Assembly (NCBI GenBank): GCA_038501195.1
Contig: JBBPUQ010000008.1
Coordinates: 2,118,501 to 2,182,500 of the forward strand
Direction: 5' to 3'
Length of the DNA stretch: 64,000 bases
DNA from: Nemania diffusa
Taxonomy: Eukaryota; Ascomycota; Sordariomycetes; Xylariales; Xylariaceae
This document shows positions 46,860 through 57,567 of this stretch, one piece after another. Made by a program: the position numbers and the translations under genes. Under the pieces are notes generated by a model. It did no database searches and was not told where the DNA came from. It was given only the letters and a program-made list of their open reading frames with translations. Each line of letters opens with the position of its first letter. Within the stretch, counting starts at the first letter, position 1.

Positions 46860-48545
46860 CTACTTCTTCAATGCGAGGGCAGCCCGGTCGAAAGCGCCAG
46901 CCATCTCATCGTAGAGTTGCTTAACGGCCGCTTCTTCTGTCTCAGTTCCCGTAAAGATTTTCCCATCACGTAGTGGAAACATCAGCGCGTGCAGCTCCTC
47001 GGCCAGGCCCCAGAGAGAAGCAAAGTCCGCTGAAAACTCGCCGAGTATTCTGCTAAAGCCCTCGGGGCTCATGTCGGTAGCTTTCTCCCGCCCAACAGTA
47101 CCGAAATCCAACGAGCACCATGTCCAGAGCCGAGACATATTCGGAATGCCGTTCAAGATGTCATTAGCATCATCGTGCTCGTGGTCGTTTCCAATAGCAA
47201 GCCATAGGAAGACGTAGAACAGAGACTCAAGGTCGTGTCGATATGTGTGTTTTTGCCCAGAGAGGATGCCGATAGCCATAAACCCGTCAGATCCCACCAG
47301 CGGCTCGATAGCACGGGCGTGTTTAACTTCTAGCGCCTGGTCAAAATCGATCAACACGCCCTTGGGGCTGTCAGCGCTAGGCTGCAAAGCGATAATCAAG
47401 TTCTTAATAGCGATGTCGCGATGAATAATTCCCGCATCTATGTAGAGCGACCGGAGGGCCTTAACGAGGTCCCGTAAAACCCCCAGAAGCTCGGGCATCG
47501 ATGTCCACTTTTGGATCGGACGGCCAAGAGGGGCGGTTGCCACACAAGAAAGGGCCCGGTTGATAAACGGTTGAGAGAACTGTAGCCCTTGGCGAAAGTC
47601 GGCAATGCTGGCGAGCTCCTGGTCGCCTACGAGCTGGATAACGCCCCAAACGTTGCACTCGCGCGCCCGCTTCAATTGCCTGAGCTCAGCATGCGTACTT
47701 TCCTGCCGCCAGGAAAACTTAACAGCGACGTCTGGCTGCTCGGTAGTAGATGCTGAGGCTGCATAGCAGGTAGTTCCGAGACCGACAAGGTAGCCAGGTG
47801 CTGCAATCAGCTTGGTTCGAAGGTAGAGCTTATTATGCTGATCAAACATGACGTAGCTGTCCGATCCAGACCCGAGACGCTTCACAAACGTGTTAAAGCC
47901 GACATTCTCATCGCTCATCATAGTATAGCTAGCCAGAGTTTGTACTAGCAGATCCGGTCGCTCTGCCAGGTTGAGCTTCTCGCTGCTATAGGCCCCCGAC
48001 CGATCAAAGACTTAGAGCTCTAGTGTGGTGCCGCAGATGAGGAAACCGTGCAAGAAGCATCGAGCTGGCTGAGCCTTGAACACCTGCAATGCACCCTCGC
48101 AGAAGCGCAGAATGTCGCCGTGGTCGTCCGCCGCGGCGCAGGCGCTGGCCGAATGGTATTCACCAAACACACGGGTGCTACCTGCAACGGCAGGGAGATC
48201 AAATGTTTCGAGACGAATGCTAGCTTTGAGGGGAAAGCCCGGTTTTGTTAACGGCTGGCTTAGGACGCGGAAACTAGCCTGGTCGGCCGCAAAGAACAGG
48301 GCCTGGAAGGTGGCAAGCCATTCTACTAGCTCGTCGTAGTGAGCAAGGCCGAGGACATCCGTAGACAGCTTTCCGACGCCCTCCGTCAACTTTTCTTCCT
48401 GTATCTTGTTCCGGATCGCAGTAGAGTAGGGGTTTTCCTCGAAAAACTTGGCAAAGAAACCATCGACAGCCCGAAACATGTAGCCTTCCAACTCGGATTG
48501 GAGGGGGGCCTCCGACGGCGTGCTAGAAAGCAAGATGGATGACAT
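46860..48545 (-). pseudogene. FunK1-family protein kinase with one in-frame stop
   Basis: One reading frame runs from ATG 48,545 to 46,860 and encodes a complete fungal-specific FunK1-type kinase except for a TAA at 48,014-48,012. The N-terminal regulatory region includes LRFCEGALQVFKAQPARCFL and FLICGTTLEL. After the stop the family sequence continues in the same frame with VFDRSGAYSSEKLNL and then the kinase core: AVKFSWR (beta-3 lysine), GIIHRDIAIKNLI (catalytic loop) and GVLIDFDQA (the DFD form usual in this family). The C-terminal lobe is complete. No frameshift is seen, and no GT-AG intron removes the stop. This points to recent inactivation, with readthrough or a sequencing error less likely. 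It is divergent to a similarly broken HNH gene. Confidence 0.8.
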
Positions 48546-49028
48546 GGTGATTAAGAGAAGGAGCCTCACACCAGACCATATCAGCAGAAGTGGTTATCAG
48601 CCTCGGCGAGCTCGTTCTGAGAGCTGCAAGTAATTACAAAGGGACCTTCGAAGGAGACGATCGAGACCCTAAAGGCTAAATTTCGCATTGGTGTGCACGC
48701 AGGTGATATAGTACCGCCGCCTTTAATAAACTGCGATAAAATTGATCAAGAGCTGTTGGGTTTTACGCCAAAACCCAAGGCTTTCGCATCGAAACTAGAC
48801 CGAAAAACAAGCTGAAATATTTCTGACGGGAAGAAGGCTTTGTTTTGAGTGGTCTATGCACGTTACAAAGATTGGCTCACCGTTAGCCTATCAATTATAA
48901 AGGTCTCAAACACCAAATGTTGCCTACCTTGAGTACTACTACCTTGCTGCCTTGCTGCTAGACCAGGACGACGATAACGATTCTACTCTACTCTCAGCGG
49001 ATATATCTCGCATTGTGGCATCATTAAA
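48546..49028. other. divergent intergenic region of the two broken genes
   Basis: Presumed shared promoter region between the FunK1 relic (-) and the HNH relic (+). No gene or clear motif is seen. Confidence 0.4.
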
Positions 49029-50510
49029 TTGCCCGCGAGGGGACTATCGAGCTCGGGCCAGAGTTGGGGGCTTCATCATCGGACTGCTTTGACTGCAGGC
49101 GCCATCATCGCTAACAACGCCTTCGACAAAGCCTACTTTAGTCACGATCAAAAAGGCAGGGAACGCGTTACGACGCCTCTCGATGGCATACTTATACCCA
49201 GGGACTACTAGCTACAACTAAAAGGCAGAGAGCCGGCTTCAGGTCCTGAGACGGACACAGCACTTACCGCGGCAGTTAGCAGCTCTATGTCTCCGCCGTC
49301 GGGGGCAGAGCCGTCAACCTCTTTGCATGTTACTCCTACACGCACGTCTTCGCCTAGGAATGGGGACGAGGAAGCTCACGTGCCATATGAAATAGTGCCC
49401 TCTTTCGGGGATTGGCAATTTCCGCATAACAAATTGCCATTAGAATGGAAACTACCTCATACTCTGCGTGGCCAATAAGATATAAACCCTCTACCAATGG
49501 TCCCAGAAACAACTCGCTGCTACCTTACAGACTTCCGGATGGGAATTAATAAATGCCATCTGATCCCATCAGAAAAGAGCGATTGGTTTGGTATTAATGG
49601 AATGGCCAGATATGCCTCTAGCCCGACTAGCACAATTAACGACGAGTCTAATCTAGCGATACTACGGGCCGATTTTCATCAGCTCTTCGACCGCCGCCGG
49701 TTCGCTATTGTACCGAAGCCATCTACTACTTTGCCTAATCGAGACTCTCTACTATCAACATTACCGACCAAACCTCAACCGAATGCGCTTGTGATTCACG
49801 TCCTCGAAGATAGCAAAGAAAACAGTGAGTTTCCGGATTTATACCAGAATGCCTCAATTCAGCCCAAATATGTTGGCAAACTCAGTCGTGAATTTCTTTT
49901 TGCGCGCTTTGCCTGGGCTTTATTCCCGCTTCTACGGCCGTTCCTTCAGTCCTCAACTCCTCGATATCTTACGGTTAGGGTTAAGGATAAAGACCACGAT
50001 AGTATGCTGCCTGATTTTTCACACCCTAACGCCGTGTGGATGAACGGTACAGAATTCATGAGGCACCTAGATCAGAGGAGTGAGAGTCGTGCCGGAAGCA
50101 GCAAACGGCGGCCGGCTCAAGGGGCCCAAGACGGAGAGACCGATACCGAAGACGATGCATATGACGAGAGGTGGAGACAGCGTAGTGCTAGTCTGGAGAG
50201 TGCCCAAGCCGCTGCAGTCTATTTAGACCCCGTTCAGAGGGAACTCGACGAGGCAACAAAATGGTACGAAGAGTATGGTCGATATGCAACTATAGACTTT
50301 TCAGACGACAACTGGGAAGATACCAGAAATGTTAGTCGAGGTCGGCCGAGGCAGAGTCAACGCGGTTTACGGACATATCATTTCCACGACGATTTGTCGT
50401 TGGGGTCAGATGTAGACGATGAAGGCATGCCGGGCTTATCAAACTCGTTTGCTACGTCGGGCTCAAACAGAAGCAGTGTCCATATGAATACACTGAAAGA
50501 AGAATTTTAG
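49029..50510 (+). pseudogene. HNH_2-domain protein with in-frame stops
   Basis: Three open segments lie in the same frame: 49,029-49,211, 49,287-49,478 and 49,497-50,510, interrupted by TAG at 49,209-49,211 and TAA at 49,476-49,478. Upstream of the TAA is VPYEIVPSFGDWQFPHNKLP; immediately after it comes CYLTDFRMGINKCHLIPSEK, then NLAILRADFHQLFDRRRFAI, the core of the fungal HNH_2 nuclease-like domain (CHLIPS and the later DFHQLFD histidine). A DLYQNASIQPKYVGKLSREF segment and a disordered acidic tail follow. No ATG opens the first segment; TTG occupies the position. No convincing intron removes either stop. The frame is otherwise undamaged, so loss appears recent. A shorter protein from ATG 49,497 (337 residues) would keep most of the HNH domain. 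Confidence 0.65.
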
Positions 50511-51675
50511 GCTAGACAGGACAGGAGCGACCTCAAAACCAACAAGAATGCTTCTGTCCTTAATACGAATAAGGAAAGTTTGTTTAATATATAATAAATT
50601 GGCAGACAGTGTATGGTGGTTTGCGCACTTTAGTCTGAGAGACCCTCAAATTGAATCATTTAGGATTTGTTATTAGCTATCAAAGAACAGCCCGTGCTTG
50701 TTTTTTTATATGAAGCTGACTATTAATACTATAATTGCTGTACCTGACCCGATCACTTGACTACTTTTTGACGCGTCGCTTAACTCGACCCTATATCGAA
50801 TATATCAACATCTCTAACAAGAGCAAAATTCCTTTTTACTAGCTAAAAAGATAAAAATAGTACATGATGTAGGTTGCTGAGAGCCAGGAACAAAGGTAAG
50901 AGCTGAAAACGATCCTTCGTATCATTTTAGAGACATGGATCGTCTAAAGCTTCCCGTCCTACGAAGCCGCGGGTGCAGTCGTTGGGGGAGGGGAGGCGGA
51001 TGGGGCCATAAACTGTGTAGTTGTATCGCCTCGGACGGAAAACGGAAATAGCCAACACAAGAACCGTTTTAATGCTTATGAAAGGGATAAGGTACTTTCC
51101 AACCATATGAAAGTTATGCAAATCCTCAATCTATCAGGCCTTGCTCAGGCGAGGCCCCCTTGTACGAAATAGGACGGTAAAACCCATCTCAGAGGTACTT
51201 GTAAGTTCGGCCCCTGTAATCAGCACTAAAAGTGGTACCTACATAATTAATATCTATGGGTCCGGATCGGAGGCAAATCGAAAAGCGGGGTACTCATGTC
51301 GATGGGCACGATAAATTCATTTACCGGGGAGAACACAAATTGATATGCACTTGACGCGATATCGGAGCCCGTGACTAGAGCGCGTCCATTCGCATTCATT
51401 CCCCCACGTCATCGCCATCTCCCTTACATGTACACCTACACACGTCGTAGATCCGAAATTCAAAATTAGCGAACAGAACCGTTCACAGTCAACTATTCTA
51501 CCACCCAAGCTTCACTTCAGGCTGGCTCCTTCGTGCTGTTTCCTCACTCTATTGCCCTCGAATTACGTTAGCGAAACGTACCAATCTTAGAGAGCTCGTG
51601 CGGTGATCGAGTGATTGACTACTTAAGCTTCTCCCTTGCGACAAGGCATCTCTGGCCAACTTAGGCCGCGTAAAG
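50511..51675. other. intergenic, no gene seen
   Basis: Between the HNH relic and the 790-residue protein gene; presumably contains the promoter of the latter. Short frames only. Confidence 0.5.
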
Positions 51676-54048
51676 ATGCCCGCACAAACACGCTCTCGTG
51701 GCAGACCATCCGCCACTACCATATACAGATCTACTCCTGCTGCTCCCAAACAGCAGGAGTTTCCAAATCGTCGCCGGTCGACCAAGACTTATGGACGATC
51801 GAACTCTCGTAAGATGAAACAGGAAACCCTGACCCAGATGGACTTTACGTCCTCCGCCATGGCTGATTTTGGCGACCTCGATGATGATGACGAGGAGGGG
51901 GAGGTGGGGATGAAGGAAGAAGAGATGGCGGAAGTAAAGCTGGAGCCTCCTAAACCCAAGTCAAAGTCACGGAGTACCAGAAGGAAAACTGCTGGCGATG
52001 AACTCCATGTCGACGAGAATCCCCGACAGTCTAAAAGGCGAAAGACTTTGGGAGACTCGCCTGATCCAAGTGTATCAAGCAGTTTCCACACCCAGACGCT
52101 CACACAGATGCTGTCCACAAACAATCAGGGTAATCCCTGGCAAATTGAAGACTCTGAGGACGATGAGGACTTCAATTCTGTATTGGAAACTCCTAAGAAG
52201 GGATCAGCATACCACACTAAAAGCGAAGCTCTAGAGGCAACTGAGTCTGCGGTCCCTAGCTTAATCAAGTCCGCCACGCCAACCAACCGTCAGAAAAAGA
52301 CAGAAATCCCGTCCACTCACTCGCCACCGACACCTATGATGCAACGTTACGATTCCGCTCCAAATCTCTCACCTTTGATTGCCAAGTCAACCAAAGTCGG
52401 AGCACCTTCTCCTATCTTGAAGAACCTAGGGAGAACACCTAGGAACGCGGTCATTCCTGACTCTTATAGTACCGCCCACGATTCTTCTCCCACGCCTACT
52501 GAGAAGTCCACCGCCAAAGCCACCCCATCCAAAAGGCTGCGTTTTAATCTGCCTGAGGACAAAGAAAACATTACACCTGGCAGGACAAAGCCCAAGTCTC
52601 CAAAACCAAAAACTCGGTCTACAGGGCGACAGCCATTACAAGAGGTTCCTGATTCCGACGAAGAACTAGATGAGGAACTAGACCAAGACCTAGATGAAAC
52701 TGAGTATGAGACTGAGGACGACGAATATGGGGCTGGCGATCCTGAAAGTCCTACCCCTAAAAGGTTCCAGAACTCCATTCTACCAGTCGAAAATCCGGAG
52801 CCGGAATCAAATTCGTCAGGGACAACCCGTTACTTACTAGAAAGAGCAACCAATCCGAGCGAAGATATCTCATTCATCCTGGGACATGAAGTAACGGCCT
52901 TACGCAGATCGAGTATGGAAGCTGATACTGAGGCGATCCCGGCAGCTGAGCGAGCTCCAGGACCAGCTTCGTCAGAACACGGTGAAAATGACGATATAGC
53001 AGATGATTCATATCCATCACAAGATTTCGGGTATACTCAAGGCCTCGAAAGCCAGCGTTTACCCCTTGACTCAATCCATGCTCTTGGCCCTCAAACTCCC
53101 CGTTCTGACATCATGGTCTCCCTACACCCCGAGCACATCGCTAAAATTGTGGACCGCACCAAGAATCATGAATTCAGGGCTTGGAAGATACCACAACAGG
53201 TCTCTCGTATATGGGTTTACATCACAAGACCCGAGTCGCAACTGAAATATCTGTGTATTTTTGGCGAGCCAAAAACGCCCGGAGAGATAGAAGACGAGAA
53301 AGGCATTGGTAACGTTGACTTCAATCAAGGAATGATGGCGGCAAAGTTCGCATACGAAATACTCCAGGTATACGAACTTAATAACCCAGTCTCGCTAGAT
53401 GAGATGAAGAAGAAAGGCTGGGTATCCGGAGCTCCACAGAAATACCTCTATATACCCCCAGCTGTTGTAGGCGAACTTACAGCCAACCTAAGGTGTGCAT
53501 TGTTTGAAGAAGAAACATCTCAGCCGGAAGATACCACATCCAAAGACGCGTCCGAGTCTCAAGAGCTAAAGAGGCAGCTACAAACCGACGCAGACTACTC
53601 TACACAGCACTATTCGGGGACGACAGATGAAGTTATTCCCGCAAGCCAGTCGCCACGCAAGAATAGTGCGAGCTCTGAGGTTGCGGCAGAGAGGAGAGAT
53701 TTCGCCAGACCACCTCTCCCAAGAGTCCGTTCAATCTCATCTAATCACGAGTCACCATCGCTTCCAAGCCAGAAACAACACAGCTTCGTGCGACCCTCTC
53801 AGGCCAGCACGGTGAGTCAGACGTCGTCGAGCCCAGTAATTTCGCCAGGAAAATCGGGTCCTCGTCCGATTCCGATTTCCAGCCAGTCTGGAGATAGCAG
53901 CCCGGCGGTAGTGCGCCGCACCCAGTCTTCCTTACGGTCTTCTCAGTTCCAGACAAGGAGTCAGATGCTGCCGGACAGCTTGCTGAATGACGATATTCAT
54001 GAACCGCCACCTATTGTCTGGGATTCCGCAGACGAGCACTCAGATTGA
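51676..54048 (+). CDS. low-complexity nuclear-type protein with possible PUA/ASCH-like domain
   Basis: An intronless gene for 790 residues. The N-terminal half is disordered: basic RSRGRPS and RRRSTKTYGRSNSRK stretches, the short motif QETLTQMDF, acidic clusters, KSRSTRRK and QSKRRK elements typical of nuclear localisation, and many SP/TP sites. A folded region spans about residues 478-620: SLHPEHIAKIVDRTKNHEFR, AWKIPQQVSRIWVYITRP, YLCIFGEPKTPGEI and a final YLYIPPAVVGELTA. The order (position of a binding loop, KNHEFR, then an interaction strand) resembles PUA-fold ASCH/EVE-type nucleic-acid-binding modules, but this is by eye only. The tail is again disordered and Ser/Gln-rich. A nuclear, nucleic-acid-linked role is inferred. 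I do not recognise a named gene. Confidence 0.8.
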   Translation: MPAQTRSRGRPSATTIYRSTPAAPKQQEFPNRRRSTKTYGRSNSRKMKQETLTQMDFTSSAMADFGDLDDDDEEGEVGMKEEEMAEVKLEPPKPKSKSRSTRRKTAGDELHVDENPRQSKRRKTLGDSPDPSVSSSFHTQTLTQMLSTNNQGNPWQIEDSEDDEDFNSVLETPKKGSAYHTKSEALEATESAVPSLIKSATPTNRQKKTEIPSTHSPPTPMMQRYDSAPNLSPLIAKSTKVGAPSPILKNLGRTPRNAVIPDSYSTAHDSSPTPTEKSTAKATPSKRLRFNLPEDKENITPGRTKPKSPKPKTRSTGRQPLQEVPDSDEELDEELDQDLDETEYETEDDEYGAGDPESPTPKRFQNSILPVENPEPESNSSGTTRYLLERATNPSEDISFILGHEVTALRRSSMEADTEAIPAAERAPGPASSEHGENDDIADDSYPSQDFGYTQGLESQRLPLDSIHALGPQTPRSDIMVSLHPEHIAKIVDRTKNHEFRAWKIPQQVSRIWVYITRPESQLKYLCIFGEPKTPGEIEDEKGIGNVDFNQGMMAAKFAYEILQVYELNNPVSLDEMKKKGWVSGAPQKYLYIPPAVVGELTANLRCALFEEETSQPEDTTSKDASESQELKRQLQTDADYSTQHYSGTTDEVIPASQSPRKNSASSEVAAERRDFARPPLPRVRSISSNHESPSLPSQKQHSFVRPSQASTVSQTSSSPVISPGKSGPRPIPISSQSGDSSPAVVRRTQSSLRSSQFQTRSQMLPDSLLNDDIHEPPPIVWDSADEHSD

Positions 54049-54586
54049 GGTCTTTTCGGAGAAATAATCGCATAATCGGTGCTGGGGAAAGATTCGGGCA
54101 TGATGTTATTTTTTGTCTAGGTATATATGATTGCATTGCATGGGAAGAAACAAATGTGCGGCGTTTAGTGTTGGCCCAGTCACTCGGAATAGATAGATGG
54201 TTTGAGAGCGCCTATAGATGAGACTGTCTAGTGTTACAGATATGCTTATGTAGGCATCCTCCGATTCCCTAGTAGCGATCAACTCTATGAATAGCATGTA
54301 TAAAGGCAAAGAGCGTCAAGATCAGGACATCTACCTCGTGCCTATTTCATATTCTTAGCGATTTTACTTTTTTTTATAGCGATTTCCCAATTCTAGTAGA
54401 CTGAGTGTGAATCAATTAATCATCATTATTCAATGGAGGACAAGTTGATAATCCCAAGCTTGATCATTGAGTATACTTTAACTACTGTAAGCAAACCGAA
54501 TGCGCACCGGATGTTCAATAGCCGGCTAATACTAGGTTAACCACACCACATGCCAATAAATACCAATACCGTAAATATTAACTACT
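54049..54586. other. intergenic, no gene seen
   Basis: Holds the 3' end of the 790-residue protein gene and leads into the foldback element. Confidence 0.5.
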
Positions 54587-55055
54587 AGAGGATCCACCCG
54601 TGGAGTACCCTCTTTCACTGCATTCAGAGGGCTCCAAAAATCATAGACAGAATTTACACTAAAAATAAGGTGCAAACCAAAACTTCAAAGCCGAATACTA
54701 GCTGCAACAAATAGACAGCGCAAATTCTAGTACAGGCTTTATACTTGTGCAGTTTAACGCTATTTGCTAATATATATAATATATATATATGCCACATAAA
54801 ATTTATTTTCGAGATAATTTTTAAACCACGTTATTTCATATATTATATATATTGGCAAATAGCGTTAAACTGCATAAGTATAAAGCCTGTAATAGAATTT
54901 GCGCTGTTTGTTTGTTGCGGCTAGTATTTGGCTTTAAAGTTGGTGTTTTGACCTTGTTTTTGCTAGCCAAGACCTGTTTATGATTATTGGTATGTCTATG
55001 ATTTTTGGAGCCCTCTGAACGCAGTGAAAAGGGGTACTCCACGGGTGGATCCTCT
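54587..55055. mobile_element. foldback/MITE-like element, 469 bp
   Basis: Two long inverted arms face each other around an AT-rich centre. The outer ends are AGAGGATCCACCCG on the left and its complement CGGGTGGATCCTCT on the right. Pairing continues inward through GGAGTACCC, GAGGGCTCCAAAAATCATA, CAGCGCAAATTCTA, CAGGCTTTATACTT and GCAGTTTAACGCTATTTG to about 54,770 and 54,855. The right arm has about 20-30 bp more than the left near 54,650. There is no coding capacity, so it would depend on a transposase encoded elsewhere. No certain target-site duplication is visible. Several differences between the arms are transitions. Confidence 0.75.
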
Positions 55056-55347
55056 GGTATGTCTGTTGATAAAGGGCAGTAAACGTTCGGCCAGGGTCCG
55101 TCTCTAGTTTATAGCGTAACTTAAAAGCAGTAATTAGCATACTGGGAGAACGTATCTAACCTAGAACTCCACCATATTTAAACAATAGTGGCTAGCTGGA
55201 TTAAGCCTGGGATCAGCAAATTCGGTGGAACCGTCGAGGCCATGGACGCATTGGTGCTGAAACACGAGACCTATACTTCGAACAATCAAGAATTCAGGGA
55301 ATTTATTTGGTTGTATCACAGGTATATACAGGCTCTGCAGCCATCGT

Positions 55348-56278
55348 CTATTTCTTCTCCTCAGGCTTCTCCTCAGGTTTGGGTGTGGGCAATTTAAAAG
55401 CATCTGGCTTGCGGTCCTGGCCAGGACCGATCTGTTCCCATGCACTAGAACCACCCTCAAAGTTGCGGAAAGCTTGCGTCAGCTCGAGAGGCTCGGTAAC
55501 AATGCGCTTCTTCTCCTCGTCGTAACGGACCTCAGTATAGCCGGTAAGGGGGAAGTCTTTCCGTAACGGGTGGCCTTCGAAGCCGTAATCGGTTAGGAGG
55601 CGACGTAGATCAGGGTGGCCAGTGAAGAAGACGCCAAACATGTCGTACACCTCGCGCTCGTACCAGTTGGCGCCGTCGAATAAACTCGTGATGCTAGGCA
55701 CGGGCGATGCCTCGTCGGCATATGTCTTGACGCGGATGCGTGCGTTGTGTCTCACACTCAAGAGGTTGTATATAATCTCAAACCGCTGGTCTTTGGTGGG
55801 GAAATCGACTGCGGTAATAGTGCTGACTTGGGTGAACTCGGCAGCGGTGTTATCTGTTGGTCTCGGTCAGCAGTGTCTCATAGATTGGGAGAGATGAAAT
55901 AGATTATTTCGTACATTTAAGGAACGAGAAGACTGGTATCACTCCGGACGGAGGAATATAGATAACCAATTCGTCTTTCCAGACAGAGAACTGCTGGACA
56001 TACTTGGGCAAACAGCCCATGACCCAGGATCCATAACGATGTAAATTGGTGGCCTTGGTGGCATACTTGTCGGCAGGGTTCACGATGGGGACGTTGAGTT
56101 CCTTGGGAGGGTCTCGAGGTGCGTGCCTCATGTTCTTGACGTCCTGGGGTATGGCGACATATCGGGGAGCGGTTGAGGCGATGCAGCGGACGACCTGCTC
56201 GTTCCGAGGTCGAAGGGAGGACTTCGCTGGTCGCAGAGCTGTAGCGAAAGCCCTGCTACGGCAGAGCTTGGTCGCCAT
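55348..56278 (-). CDS. NDUFS3: NADH:ubiquinone oxidoreductase 30 kDa subunit (NDUFS3/NuoC), mitochondrial
   Basis: Two exons on the minus strand, 56,278-55,915 and 55,853-55,348 with a 61-bp intron, encode 289 residues. The N-terminus is Arg/Ala/Ser-rich, a mitochondrial presequence. The complex I 30-kDa signature is clear: [41 protein letters not shown] and [14 protein letters not shown]. The C-terminal [11 protein letters not shown] tail is characteristic of filamentous ascomycetes. The product sits in the hydrophilic peripheral arm of complex I. The spliced junction reads [17 protein letters not shown], continuous with the family. The start ATG at 56,278 is preferred over an in-frame ATG at 56,389 because it begins the presequence-like segment. 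Confidence 0.95.
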
Positions 56279-57567
56279 GGCTGGTGAGGGACGGTTGGCA
56301 GGGCCAATTGGTTGTGGATGGGTTGGCCGTGTATGAGCTAATTGACCATTGATATGAAGTTCATTACTACTGATGATAGGTACCTCCACATGAGCCGTGC
56401 TGACCTATAGCAGGGGCTAGGCAAGCTTAAGTGGGCGTGGAAGAATATTAAAGCGACCTCCGAGAATTGCAGCATGTAGCGGGAAGGGACGGGGCATGAC
56501 ATCGTCCCATCCTAACCCGACAAGGTATCCAGAACCGGCTAGTCAGGCCGATGTATCTCACTATTCCCCAGTTACCAGTACCTTAAACTACCTAAGTTTC
56601 TACTTACGTACCTAATTCTAGATATTTACATTCTGCTGCATCCATACAGAGAGATACCTGATAGCCGTACCAGTAGCATTACCGTCAATGCCAGGTCATC
56701 CCATAATATATAAAATTAGAAAGCGAGAAGGCAGTAGCTACACGGAAAACTGTATCTAAAATAATGTGAGGTATGGCGATGCGACACATTATATGCTGTA
56801 AAACGAGGTACCTAAGGCACCTAAAGCATTCAGTGCGTGTGTACCTACGTATCACTGGTGAATGCCGCCGTAAATTCAAGAGCCGTTACAACTGCATGTA
56901 CCTATGCTGTATCATTAGGTACATGGCTGCATACGGTCCGTGCCTACCTAATAGGGAAATACAGCTTAGTTACGTTTGATTACCTGGAGGTATTGAATTA
57001 GCGAAGATTAGTCTTCCAGGTCAGGTGACATCTACTCCCGCGAGTAAAGTTGGTCCCTCAGCAGAAAAACTTGATGCACGGTGCAGGTCAGTTCCTTCCC
57101 TAGTCCCCACCTATGCTAGAGACAGACGGTACAGCCTTCAGCAACTCCTTTGCTTCTTTTTGCCCTCTGTCCATCTACATCCATTCCTTCTATTTAACGC
57201 TCCTACCTAATCTTCCTCATCACCAACCTCCCATCCCCGTCACCATCTTTAGCCAACAGAACCTACAGTTGTCTTCTACTGTTGTGCATTTGTTTTCGGC
57301 GTTTTCTTCCTAGGTCTGCGTGGTTCTCCCTCGGCGTTACGCCTCTTTTTCGATAGATCACCCAACAGCCATATAGGATTTGTCCTCAGATACGAACCAA
57401 ACACAACGCGCTTGGTCACTATTTCTAAATCCCTCCCCGTACCATACAACGCGATACCTCAGAGGCTCCTAAATTTCTCGACGCGACATTTTTCTGCCAC
57501 CAACAGTTGGTCGCCTTGACTTACCAGCACCACAATATCCTAAAGCTTAACCCTTCACAGGTTCACT
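56279..57567. other. divergent promoter region of NDUFS3 and NOT4
   Basis: Between two divergently transcribed housekeeping genes. From about 57,120 the strand is C/T-rich, suggesting a NOT4 leader of several hundred bases. Small frames only. Confidence 0.5.

Noticed and set aside
54836..55140. Two 68-codon minus frames in the foldback element
   Set aside because: They lie inside or across the inverted arms and have no coding character.
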